This document shows positions 18,423 through 26,470 of a DNA stretch of 64,000 nucleotides, in pieces (position 1 is the first letter of the stretch; each line of letters begins with the position of its first letter). A model generated the notes under the pieces. It was not told the origin of the DNA and did not search any database. It worked only from the letters and a program-made list of their open reading frames with translations. Position numbers and translations under genes: made by a program. Where the stretch lies: the NCBI GenBank assembly GCA_034933285.1, contig JAYFNT010000004.1, positions 1-64,000 of the forward strand, given 5' to 3'. The DNA comes from RPRC01 sp034933285 (GTDB taxonomy: Bacteria; Desulfobacterota; Desulfuromonadia; Geobacterales; Geobacteraceae).

Positions 18423-19523
18423 CTATACCTCTGTCAATAATCTCCCGTTGTTTACGGGAAAGGTGGAGTAGTATTCTATTCCTTCCAGCCTTATGTTATC
18501 AAGGCTGGTAGTAGTGATGAAAACCTGCATCTCCTGTTCTTTCAGGAACAACATGAAGTTGCCGTTGCGTTCCCGATCCAGTTCCGAGGTCATGTCATCC
18601 AGGAGGAGAACCGGAGGATTGCCCCATTTATTCTTCAAATGCTCGATTTCCGCCATTTTCAGGGCCAGTACGAAACTTCGCTGTTCGCCCTGGGAACCAT
18701 GATGATTCAACGGTTTGCCGTTGAGAAGAAATTCCAGGTCGTCGCGGTGGGGCCCCGCAAGTGTCGTACCCCTGCGGATTTCGTCATCAGCCATGCTTTC
18801 GAAAAGTTCCAGCAGTCTGTCCCGTATTTCTGCCAAGGTCAGCTCTTTGGTCGGAATCCGGGAACGGTAACTGACAACCGCCGTCTCGCCAGGCCCTGAA
18901 ATACCGGGATAAATTTCCCGCAGCAAGCCGTCTATTTCGGCAACAAAAGACTCCCTTTTTTCAATCATTCTGGCGCCCGCTTCAGCCAGTTGCCTGGTCC
19001 AGACTCCCAGTCCTTCCTTTTCTCCCCTCTTCAGCAGCGAGTTCCTGTTTTTCAGTATCTTGAAATATTCGTGGTGAACTCCCAGATAACCCGTATTTCC
19101 ACTGAAAATGGCCCGGTCAAGGTACCTGCGGCGGGCTTCCGGCAGTCCCCTGACCATTGAGATGTCTTCCGGTGAAAAGACCACCATGTTTAGATTTCCG
19201 AAAAAATCAGCCGGCCGTATAACCGGCTTGCGATCCACGAAAGCCTTCTTGCCTGAGTCCTTGATGGACAGGGATATTTCGCGGATGACTCCGTCGCGGC
19301 GAACCCATCCTTTAAGAAGGGAATGGGGAACTCCGTAGGAAATCAGGTCGCTGTTCCGGGCCATGCGGAATGATTTCATAGTCCCCAGCAGGTAGATGGA
19401 CTCCAGCAGGTTCGTCTTTCCCTGGGCGTTGTTTCCCACGATGATGTTGAATCGTTCATCGGGTGAAAGCTCGGCTTCCCTGATGTTTCTGAAGGAACTG
19501 ATCTGTATTTTTATCAACTTCAT
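18423..19523 (-). CDS. recF: DNA replication and repair protein RecF
   Basis: 366 residues. SMC-like ATPase of the RecFOR gap-repair pathway that loads RecA at ssDNA gaps. Walker A is GNNAQGKTNLLES near residue 30. The signature motif appears in 'GSQGEQRSFVLALKMAE' and Walker B is 'VLLLDDMTSELDRERN'. Its length is normal. It lies between dnaN (78 bp upstream) and gyrB (overlapping control region, 1 bp gap), the standard origin order. Confidence 0.97.
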   Translation of the reverse strand: MKLIKIQISSFRNIREAELSPDERFNIIVGNNAQGKTNLLESIYLLGTMKSFRMARNSDLISYGVPHSLLKGWVRRDGVIREISLSIKDSGKKAFVDRKPVIRPADFFGNLNMVVFSPEDISMVRGLPEARRRYLDRAIFSGNTGYLGVHHEYFKILKNRNSLLKRGEKEGLGVWTRQLAEAGARMIEKRESFVAEIDGLLREIYPGISGPGETAVVSYRSRIPTKELTLAEIRDRLLELFESMADDEIRRGTTLAGPHRDDLEFLLNGKPLNHHGSQGEQRSFVLALKMAEIEHLKNKWGNPPVLLLDDMTSELDRERNGNFMLFLKEQEMQVFITTTSLDNIRLEGIEYYSTFPVNNGRLLTEV

Positions 19524-19602
19524 GGGAAACGGTTACCGCAGAAAAAAGGCCGCTCCGACGAGAGGCCTTTCAATGGGGTCGGGGCAAAAGCCATCTCCTC
19601 TG

Positions 19603-20721
19603 TCAAACCCGCATCGGCATTATCACCGAAAGAAACCCCTTGTCTTCATGGGGTCTGATGATTGCCGGTGACAGGCTGTCCTTCAATTCAAGATCCACCT
19701 GGTCTTCGTCTATGACCGATAGGGCGTCGATCAGGTAACGGGCATTGAAGCGAACGGAAATGTCCGGACCGTTGTATGAAACATCAAGATTTTCACGCGC
19801 GTCTCCCAGTTCGGGATTGCTTGCCGATATTTCCATTGAGCCTTCGGAAAACTCCATCATGATGCCTTTGAATTTTTCGCTGGATAGAATTGCCATTCTC
19901 CGAAGCGAATGGAAGAAATCATCGCGATTGACGGTGACTCTCTTGTCGTTGTCCTGCGGAAGTACACGGGTGTAGTCGGGAAAGAAACCGTCCACCAATC
20001 GCATCATGACGACCATATCGTCTTTTTTCACGACCGCGCTGTTGTCGAGAAAAGTGAAAAGGATTTCACCGTCACTGTCATCTGTCATCTTTTTCAGCTC
20101 GAAGATGCCTTTTTTGGGAAAGATAACCCCGTTCTTCAAATCCTGGGATTCGACAGGCGCAATGGAACGCTCTGATATGGAAAGCCGGTGCCCGTCAGTG
20201 GCAACCATGCGAAGTATCGGTCCGGAGTCTTCTTCCAGTGCCTTGATGAAAATGCCGTTGAGATTATATTTGGTTTCGTCGTGGCATATGGCGAAAGATG
20301 TTGTCTCAATCATCTGTTTTATCATGGTGCTGTCGAGCTTGATGAAGTTGCTGTCGTTAATGGCCGGGAAAAATGGAAATTCTTCCGGTGAAAGTCCGAC
20401 GAGATTGAAATGTGCCTTGCCGCAGCGAAGATCAACCCAATCATTTTCCCTGGTGGAAAACAGAATTTCCTGTTCGGGAAGCTCCTTGATGATTTCGTAG
20501 AGTTTTTTAGCGGAAACGGTAATTTTTCCTTCGCCCGTCACTGTAGCCGGATAGGTGCTTTTCATGCCTACCTCGAGGTCCGTGACGATGACATCGATTT
20601 TCTCCGGATGCGCGTCGATGAGAACGTTGGAAAGTATGGGCATGGTTTTGCGGTTTTCGATTATTCCCTGTACACGTTGAAGTGCTTTGAGAAATGTTTC
20701 TTTGGCTATGGCGAATTCCAT
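19603..20721 (-). CDS. dnaN: DNA polymerase III beta subunit (sliding clamp)
   Basis: 372 residues, the expected size for a three-domain clamp monomer. It starts 'MEFAIAKETFLKALQRVQG' and contains 'TMPILSNVLIDA' and the groove-forming C-terminus ending 'FLSVIMPMRV' (the usual 'PMR[LV]' end). The clamp encircles DNA as a dimer and tethers polymerase III, ligase and mismatch-repair proteins. GGGGG upstream of the ATG serves as ribosome site. Downstream of dnaA by 226 bp on the same strand. Confidence 0.98.
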   Translation of the reverse strand: MEFAIAKETFLKALQRVQGIIENRKTMPILSNVLIDAHPEKIDVIVTDLEVGMKSTYPATVTGEGKITVSAKKLYEIIKELPEQEILFSTRENDWVDLRCGKAHFNLVGLSPEEFPFFPAINDSNFIKLDSTMIKQMIETTSFAICHDETKYNLNGIFIKALEEDSGPILRMVATDGHRLSISERSIAPVESQDLKNGVIFPKKGIFELKKMTDDSDGEILFTFLDNSAVVKKDDMVVMMRLVDGFFPDYTRVLPQDNDKRVTVNRDDFFHSLRRMAILSSEKFKGIMMEFSEGSMEISASNPELGDARENLDVSYNGPDISVRFNARYLIDALSVIDEDQVDLELKDSLSPAIIRPHEDKGFLSVIMPMRV

Positions 20722-20947
20722 GTGGCCCCCAATTTTGTTCAGATGATTAATACTAGTAGGTTTAAAAAAAGAATCAAGTAGTATGAAGTAGCTGGTGTTG
20801 ATTTGTTGAAAATGCCGATAAACGTACGCGACACTTCAGGTTGGCCCTGTTGAAAACCATGTGGGCACGGGTGCTGCTTTTGAGCTGCAATCAACAGGGG
20901 GATTTTTTTCCACAGGTTCCCGCTGTTTGCCAACAGCTTTTTCCAGT
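20722..20947. other. dnaA-dnaN intergenic region with DnaA-box-like motifs
   Basis: This 226-bp spacer holds TGTTGAAAA at 20804-20812 and again at 20848-20856, both reverse complements of TTTTCAACA. It also holds TTTTCCACA at 20905-20913, one mismatch from the canonical TTATCCACA box. The same TTTTCAACA word recurs upstream of dnaA. The region could be an accessory part of the origin and probably also contains a dnaN promoter, which I could not place with confidence. Confidence 0.4.
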
Positions 20948-22297
20948 TTACTCCAACAATCCTCTCTTCAGAGTTTCAACAGTATTCTTCAACTCGGAAT
21001 CCGAAGACAAAAGTTTTGTAATCTTCTTGAAAGAATGGATGATGGTTGAATGATCTTTACCGCCGAATTTGTCGCCTATTTCGGGATAAGAGGATTTGGT
21101 AAGTTCCCGGCAGAGAAAGATTGCTATTTGTCTCGGTATTACAAGAGTTTTCAGACGTTTATCGGATTTCAGATCCGATACCCTGATGCTGAAAAACTCG
21201 GCAACGAACTTCTGGATCATTTCTACGCTAATCTCGCGGTTTCTCTCCACGATGATGTCCTTAAGTACTTCGCGAGCCATTGACAGGGTTATTTCGTTGC
21301 CGGTAAGGCTTGCATAAGCACCCAGGCGGATCAGCATTCCTTCAAGTTCGCGTACGTTTGTCGTAGAACTGGAAGCGAGAAATAGAGCCACATCATCCGG
21401 AAGATGTATAGTGTCGGTTTCGGATTTTTTCTTTAATATCGCAACTTTGGTTTCGATATCCGGAGGTTGTATGTCTGCGATCAGCCCCCATTCGAAACGT
21501 GAACGGAGACGTTCTTCAAGGCCGGCCATATCCTTTGGAAACTTGTCCGATGTCACCACGATCTGCTTGTGGGATTCGTGGAGCGCGTTAAAGGTATGAA
21601 AAAATTCTTCCTGGGTGGCCTCCTTGCCGGCCATGAACTGGATATCATCGATCAGGAGGACATCCATACTCCTGAATTTGTTCCTGAACTCCTCCATTTT
21701 TTTGTAACGGATGCAGTTGATCATCTCGTTCATGAATTTCTCGGAGGTATAGAGACATATGCGCGCTGCCGGATTGGTACCAAGAATATGGTTGCCGATC
21801 GCCGTCAGAAGGTGTGTTTTGCCAAGGCCCACACCTCCGTAAATGAAAAGGGGGTTATAGTTGGTAGCCGGCTTGTTTGCCACTGCCTGGGCCGCAGCAT
21901 GTGCGAACTGATTTCCTGCTCCGCAAACGAAGGTCTCAAAGGAATACTTGGGATTGAGATTTGAACAGAAGTCGAGGCTGTTCCTTGGTTCGGGTAAAGG
22001 AACAGCCTCCGGTTGCGGCATGGATAGCGGCTGCTCGGAAGAGGCTTCATTCTGTATTTTTGGAGATATGCGGATTTCTACAGCTATTTTCGTTTTGAGC
22101 AGGGCTGAAAGAGCTTCTTCTATCATGGAGAGATAGTTTTCTCTTACCATTTCCCTGAAAAAATTGTTCGGAGCTTCCAGGTAAAGGAGATCTCCCTTCA
22201 CGTCAAGAAACTTCAGCGGTTGAATCCATGTGGTGAAGGTGTGGGGGGTGAGGACCTTCTCCATATTGGAAAGTACATCGATCCATACTTTTTCCAT
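20948..22297 (-). CDS. dnaA: Chromosomal replication initiator DnaA
   Basis: 449 residues from the ATG at 22297 (MEKVWIDVL), the form typical of Geobacter-type DnaA. An in-frame ATG at 22306 and an upstream codon at 22342 would lengthen it slightly. Domain I is at 1-80 ('TPHTFTTWIQPLKFL'), followed by a short variable linker with prolines. Domain III is the AAA+ core with Walker A GGVGLGKTHLL and Walker B 'DVLLIDDIQFMAG'. Domain IV is a helix-turn-helix with the DnaA signature 'FGGKDHSTIIHSFKKI'. It is the first gene of the minus-strand replication cluster and divergent from rpmH, with the candidate origin between. Confidence 0.97.
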   Translation of the reverse strand: MEKVWIDVLSNMEKVLTPHTFTTWIQPLKFLDVKGDLLYLEAPNNFFREMVRENYLSMIEEALSALLKTKIAVEIRISPKIQNEASSEQPLSMPQPEAVPLPEPRNSLDFCSNLNPKYSFETFVCGAGNQFAHAAAQAVANKPATNYNPLFIYGGVGLGKTHLLTAIGNHILGTNPAARICLYTSEKFMNEMINCIRYKKMEEFRNKFRSMDVLLIDDIQFMAGKEATQEEFFHTFNALHESHKQIVVTSDKFPKDMAGLEERLRSRFEWGLIADIQPPDIETKVAILKKKSETDTIHLPDDVALFLASSSTTNVRELEGMLIRLGAYASLTGNEITLSMAREVLKDIIVERNREISVEMIQKFVAEFFSIRVSDLKSDKRLKTLVIPRQIAIFLCRELTKSSYPEIGDKFGGKDHSTIIHSFKKITKLLSSDSELKNTVETLKRGLLE

Positions 22298-22500
22298 AGA
22301 AAACATTCTCGCACCCGGGTAGGTTATCAACAGGTTTTTCAACAGATGTTGATAAGATTAAAAGATGAAATATATCAATAAGGTGGAGTAATAAATCAGG
22401 GTATAAAACAGATTTTTTCAACTTATGCATGAAGTTTGAACAGTATCAGAGAACCCCCTAATTTGCAAGGCTATTTTTTCCGTGACAGGTAAAAATGAAC
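22298..22500. other. Candidate oriC between dnaA and rpmH
   Basis: The divergent spacer is very AT-rich at 22350-22420. TTATCAACA (22324-22332) and its reverse complement TGTTGATAA (22347-22355) form an inverted pair flanking TTTTCAACA (22336-22344), and TTTTCAACT follows at 22415-22423. The first two differ from the TTATNCACA DnaA box at a single position. Location next to dnaA/rpmH, inverted boxes and an adjacent AT-rich tract are the classical origin arrangement. The motif set is shared with the dnaA-dnaN gap, so the origin may be bipartite. Confidence 0.5.
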
Positions 22501-22528
22501 TTGACAAAAGGCATTGGATGGGTTTAAA
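22501..22528 (+). promoter_or_regulatory. sigma70-like promoter for rpmH-rnpA
   Basis: TTGACA (22501-22506) is followed after 16 bp by TTTAAA (22523-22528), about 54 bp before the rpmH start. Perfect -35, 4/6 -10; no competing promoter seen nearer the gene. Confidence 0.5.
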
Positions 22529-22581
22529 AATACCAGTTCGCATTACTTCTTTATCTTTGCCAAAAAAAGGAGTTCGTTCAT

Positions 22582-22731
22582 ATGAAAAGAACATACCAGC
22601 CAAGTAACGTATCGCGCAAAAGGACACATGGGTTTCTCGTTCGCATGGCGACAAAGAACGGCAGGCTCGTCATCAAGAGAAGGCGTGCGAAGGGCCGCAG
22701 TAAATTATCCGTACAGATCGCCTGCAAGTAG
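22582..22731 (+). CDS. rpmH: 50S ribosomal protein L34
   Basis: 49 residues, starting MKRTYQPSNVSRKRTHGFLVRM and ending KLSVQIACK. The first block is the invariant L34 signature; the protein is almost entirely basic, as expected for this rRNA-binding protein of the large subunit. AAAAGGAG lies 8 bp before the ATG at 22582. The gene is followed after 5 bp by rnpA, the universal rpmH-rnpA pairing. Confidence 0.97.
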   Translation: MKRTYQPSNVSRKRTHGFLVRMATKNGRLVIKRRRAKGRSKLSVQIACK

Positions 22732-22736
22732 GTGAG

Positions 22737-23084
22737 GTGAGTACTTCTTTTTCACGTGGAGAAAGGGTCAGGAAAAGACGCGATTATCTTCGCATAGCCG
22801 ATTCCGGAAAAAAGATAAGCACGACCCATTTCATTATACTCTGGCAGGCGGGTGAGTGCGGTCATGTGAGATTGGGAGTCACTGTCAGCAGAAAAGTAGG
22901 TATCGCGGTGATGCGTAACCGCGTAAAAAGGCGGGTAAGGGAGTTTTTCAGGCTCCACAAGGAGCTTTTCATCACCGCCGATTTCAACATCATCGGTAAA
23001 CGGGGAGCCGAGAGGCTCTCCTACCATGGTATATGCCGAGAACTGGACAAGGCGTTAAGGTCCATTCGGAACCAGACATGTTAA
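22737..23084 (+). CDS. rnpA: Ribonuclease P protein component
   Basis: 115 residues from a GTG at 22737. The RNase P protein signature 'RNRVKRRVREFFR' lies near residue 60, preceded by 'RLGVTVSRKVGIAVM'. It assists the catalytic RNA in removing tRNA 5' leaders. The GTG start follows AGGTGAGG-like purines from the rpmH end. Its stop overlaps the yidD start (ATGTTAA), so the two are translationally coupled. A parS-like half-matching sequence (TTTTTCACGTGGAGAA, 22748-22763) lies within its first codons. Confidence 0.96.
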   Translation: MSTSFSRGERVRKRRDYLRIADSGKKISTTHFIILWQAGECGHVRLGVTVSRKVGIAVMRNRVKRRVREFFRLHKELFITADFNIIGKRGAERLSYHGICRELDKALRSIRNQTC

Positions 23085-23290
23085 AGCGGTTGCTGATCAA
23101 TGTGATTGTAGTCTACCAGAAATTCATTTCACCCTACCTGGGAAATGCCTGTCGTTTTTATCCCACCTGTTCGCAGTATTCTAAGCAATCGTTTGAGAAA
23201 TATGGGGTTGTAATGGGCATAGCCCTCACTTGTGTACGGTTGATGAAGTGCCATCCGTTTCACCCGGGAGGGTACGATCCCGTACCCTAG
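23078..23290 (+). CDS. yidD: Membrane protein insertion efficiency factor
   Basis: 70 residues from the ATG at 23078, inside the last codons of rnpA. The conserved core 'YQKFISPYLGNACRFYPTCSQY' and the end 'KCHPFHPGGYDPVP' are diagnostic. The N-terminal hydrophobic stretch (LLINVIVVY) is expected to bind the membrane. It aids the YidC insertase encoded next (15 bp gap). Confidence 0.95.
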   Translation: MLKRLLINVIVVYQKFISPYLGNACRFYPTCSQYSKQSFEKYGVVMGIALTCVRLMKCHPFHPGGYDPVP

Positions 23291-23305
23291 CCTCCAGGAG
23301 TTTAC

Positions 23306-24892
23306 ATGGAAAAGCGTGCATTACTGGCAGTAGTACTTTCACTTGGCTTTTTTTATCTTTACACGATGCTGTTTCCGGCGCCTGAGACGAAGAAGCCTGT
23401 GGCAGCTGTGCAAAGTGTCGCCACTTCCGCCAAGGCTCCACAGGCGTCTTCAGCGGCCGCAACACTGCCGCGGGTCAAGGCTGATGAAAAGGTGTCTCCA
23501 CCAAGGGATGTGCAGGTTGAAACCGATCTGTTTTCCATGGTCTTTTCAACGCAGGGCGCTGGAATCAAGAGCCTGATCCTGAAAAAATACCATGAAACCG
23601 CCGACAGGGGAAGCAAGCCTGTTTCATTGATATCGTCTGTCAATCCTGAGAAATTCGCGCTGAGAATTTCAGCGCCCGGCCTGTCCCTCGATCAGTCCGC
23701 GATCTATGAAACAGGCGCCCAGTCCCTCAAGTTGTCAGGAGATGAAAAGAAGAGACTGGATTTCGTTTGGAAATCTCCTCAAGGCATCATCGTAACAAAG
23801 ACGTTTGTTTTCACCGGGAACAAGTATGAAGTAGCCATGGAGAACAAGATAGTTAACCAGGGCACAGAAAAGCGCACCAGCAGCATGAATTGCTTATTGC
23901 CTCATCAGGCGGACGTGACTGCCAAGCAGGGACGGTTCGAGGTCAATGCAGCAGTTACTCTCGCAGACGGAAGTTTCGCCTCGAAACCGGCCAAGGACCT
24001 GGTTGAAAAACCTGCCAGGTACACTCAGAACGTGGCGTGGACCGGGTATGCCGACAAATATTTCCTGAGCGCGGTATTGGCCGAGTCGGGCAGCATAGGT
24101 TCCGCTGCCATACAGAAAAATCCATCCGGAATTCTGGAAACGGTTATTGCTTCCAAGGATTTTGAACTTCCGCCAGGACAATCACAGATGGTTGATTTCC
24201 GACTTTTCTTCGGCCCAAAAGATCTGGACATCCTGAAGGCGGAAAATGCAGGCCTGGAGAAGGCACTGGATCTGGGCTGGTTTTCCGCGATCGCCAATCC
24301 GCTGCTTTATGTGCTGAAGTATTTCTACAAGTACACCCACAATTATGGGATAGCCATCATCATCATTACGGTGATCATAAAACTGTTGTTTTTCCCATTG
24401 ACTCACAAGAGCTACAAGTCGATGAAGGACATGCAGAAACTGCAGCCCAAGATGGCTGAATTGAAGGAGAAGTTCAAGGACGATCGCGATGGCATGAACA
24501 AGGGCATGATGGAACTGTACAAGACCCACAAGGTAAACCCGCTGGGCGGATGCCTTCCCATGGTGATCCAGATCCCCGTTTTCTTTGCACTCTACAAGGC
24601 GCTGATGTACTCCATAGAACTTCGACATGCGCCGTTCATGTTCTGGATAACCGATCTCTCCGCAAAGGATCCCTATTATGTGACCCCGATTATTATGGGT
24701 GTCACAATGTTCATACAGCAGAAAATGACACCGTCGACTATGGATCCGATGCAGGCAAAGATGATGATGGCGCTGCCCATTGTCTTTACCTTCATGTTCT
24801 TGAATTTTCCTTCAGGCCTGGTTATTTACTGGCTGGTAAACAATATTCTGACCATTGCCCAACAGATGTATATAAACAGGATCACTACCTAA
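23306..24892 (+). CDS. yidC: Membrane protein insertase YidC
   Basis: 528 residues. An N-terminal signal-anchor (ALLAVVLSLGFFYLYTMLF) is followed by a large periplasmic beta-sandwich domain (about 60-320) with an Ala/Pro-rich linker. The conserved five-helix insertase core begins near residue 345 ('NYGIAIIIITVIIKLLFFPLTHKSYKSM'-like region, with the conserved positively charged Lys/Arg). 'NPLGGCLPMVIQIPVFFALYKAL' and 'LVIYWLVNNILTIAQQ' are hallmark segments. It inserts proteins alone or with Sec. The jag/khpB gene often found after yidC is absent; mnmE begins 28 bp later. Confidence 0.97.
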   Translation: MEKRALLAVVLSLGFFYLYTMLFPAPETKKPVAAVQSVATSAKAPQASSAAATLPRVKADEKVSPPRDVQVETDLFSMVFSTQGAGIKSLILKKYHETADRGSKPVSLISSVNPEKFALRISAPGLSLDQSAIYETGAQSLKLSGDEKKRLDFVWKSPQGIIVTKTFVFTGNKYEVAMENKIVNQGTEKRTSSMNCLLPHQADVTAKQGRFEVNAAVTLADGSFASKPAKDLVEKPARYTQNVAWTGYADKYFLSAVLAESGSIGSAAIQKNPSGILETVIASKDFELPPGQSQMVDFRLFFGPKDLDILKAENAGLEKALDLGWFSAIANPLLYVLKYFYKYTHNYGIAIIIITVIIKLLFFPLTHKSYKSMKDMQKLQPKMAELKEKFKDDRDGMNKGMMELYKTHKVNPLGGCLPMVIQIPVFFALYKALMYSIELRHAPFMFWITDLSAKDPYYVTPIIMGVTMFIQQKMTPSTMDPMQAKMMMALPIVFTFMFLNFPSGLVIYWLVNNILTIAQQMYINRITT

Positions 24893-24920
24893 AAGAACAT
24901 TTCCGTCATCAGGAGAGTGA

Positions 24921-26291
24921 ATGTATCATAAGGACACGATTGCCGCTATCGCTACCCCGGTGGGAGAGGGCGGGATCGGAATTGTCAGGGTTAGTGGCGC
25001 GGGAGCGAGCGGGATCGCTTCACGCATATTTCGCGCACGTGGGAGCGGTGGCTTGGAAAGCCACCGCTTTTATTATGGCGAAATCGTTGATCCTGTAAAC
25101 GGCATAGTACTCGATGAGGCAATGGCAGTTGTTATGCTGGCGCCCCGATCGTACACCAGGGAAGATGTTCTGGAAATACAGTGTCATGGCGGGTATCTTG
25201 TGGTGAGGAAGGTTCTTGAACTGGTGTTGTGCCAGGGAGCGCGGCTTGCTGATCCCGGCGAGTTCACAAAGCGGGCTTTCCTGAACGGACGGATCGACCT
25301 GCTGCAGGCTGAAGCCGTTATCGAATTGATCCGCAGCAAAACGGAGGCTGCACTTGCTCTTGCCCAGCACCAGCGTGATGGTTTTCTGTCAAGGGAGATC
25401 AGTGCGGCTAAAAACGGCATATTCAGCTCGCTTGCAATGATCGAGGCATATATAGATTTTCCTGAGGATGATATATTATTGCCTGACAGTAATGATATCG
25501 AATCATCAGTTCGCGAGAGTCTCGCGAGAATAGACGAACTTCTTGAGGGGTTCAGTGAAGGACGCGTTATAAGGGAAGGTGTGTCCGTCCTTATTGCCGG
25601 AAAGCCGAATGTTGGAAAATCAAGTCTTTTGAACACTCTTCTAAGGGAAAAAAGGGCTATTGTCACTTCAGTTCCAGGCACTACGCGGGATATCATAGAA
25701 GAGGTCGTGAACATAAATGGTTTGCCCGTGACCCTTCTCGACACGGCCGGTATTCGCGAAACCGAGGATGAAGTCGAACAGGAAGGCATGCGGCTGACCC
25801 TGGAGAAGATCCCGCTTGCAGACCTGGTGCTGGTCGTTGTTGACGGATCAAGACCTTTCGATGATGAGGACAGACTAATAATGGAAGCGGTGGCCGGATG
25901 CACGGTCATCCTGGTTTTAAACAAATCCGATCTTCAACCGCTAGTTGAATTGCCGGTAGATCTGGAAGACATGAGGGTTGTGCGTATTTCGGCACGGGAT
26001 GCTGATGGAATCGACGAGTTGCGCGAAGCAATCTTTTCCATGTTTGTTCGCGAGGGCGTTCTAGAGGGACGTGATTACACCGCGCTTACACAGGTAAGGC
26101 ATCGTGATGCCCTGGAAAAGGCAAAATTGCACATAGCTTCGTTTTTTGAAGGTTTCGGATGCGGCGCGGGCCTGGAATTCTCTGCCCTTGATTTAAGGGA
26201 TGCGTTGAGTGCATTGGGTGAAGTAACCGGTGAAACAACCCCGGACTCCATCCTGGACGAAATATTTTCCAGGTTCTGCATTGGGAAATAG
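24921..26291 (+). CDS. mnmE: tRNA uridine-34 modification GTPase MnmE
   Basis: 456 residues. The N-terminal formyl-THF-binding domain starts 'DTIAAIATPVGEGGIGIVRVSG', then a helical domain and the inserted G domain with G1 GKPNVGKSSLLN, G2 'PGTTRDIIEEV', G3 DTAGI and G4 NKSD. The protein ends in the invariant C-terminal FCIGK. It works with MnmG to place (carboxymethyl)aminomethyl groups at the wobble uridine of certain tRNAs. The two genes lie in order here, 179 bp apart. Confidence 0.97.
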   Translation: MYHKDTIAAIATPVGEGGIGIVRVSGAGASGIASRIFRARGSGGLESHRFYYGEIVDPVNGIVLDEAMAVVMLAPRSYTREDVLEIQCHGGYLVVRKVLELVLCQGARLADPGEFTKRAFLNGRIDLLQAEAVIELIRSKTEAALALAQHQRDGFLSREISAAKNGIFSSLAMIEAYIDFPEDDILLPDSNDIESSVRESLARIDELLEGFSEGRVIREGVSVLIAGKPNVGKSSLLNTLLREKRAIVTSVPGTTRDIIEEVVNINGLPVTLLDTAGIRETEDEVEQEGMRLTLEKIPLADLVLVVVDGSRPFDDEDRLIMEAVAGCTVILVLNKSDLQPLVELPVDLEDMRVVRISARDADGIDELREAIFSMFVREGVLEGRDYTALTQVRHRDALEKAKLHIASFFEGFGCGAGLEFSALDLRDALSALGEVTGETTPDSILDEIFSRFCIGK

Positions 26292-26295
26292 GAAA

Positions 26296-26311
26296 CGTTT
26301 CACGTGGAACA
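26296..26311 (+). promoter_or_regulatory. parS-like centromere site
   Basis: The 16-mer CGTTTCACGTGGAACA matches the widely conserved parS TGTTTCACGTGAAACA at 14 of 16 positions and keeps the TTTCACGTG core. It begins 5 bp after the mnmE stop, within 4 kb of the candidate origin, the place where ParB-binding sites cluster in many bacteria. A half site (TGTTTCACG) is at about 26422 and a 12/16 match at 22748-22763. Confidence 0.6.
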
Positions 26312-26470
26312 CTGCTTCTGAAGGGCCAGTTTACGGATGCTCAGAGCAATCATGCGTTTTCAGCAACTGAACCGGCGGGCCCGGGGAGCCCCTTGCATCG
26401 GCCTCCTTCAAAGCCGCCCGGGCCGTGTTTCACGAGTTGTACTGGAAACAGCGAAACATAGGAAAACAGA

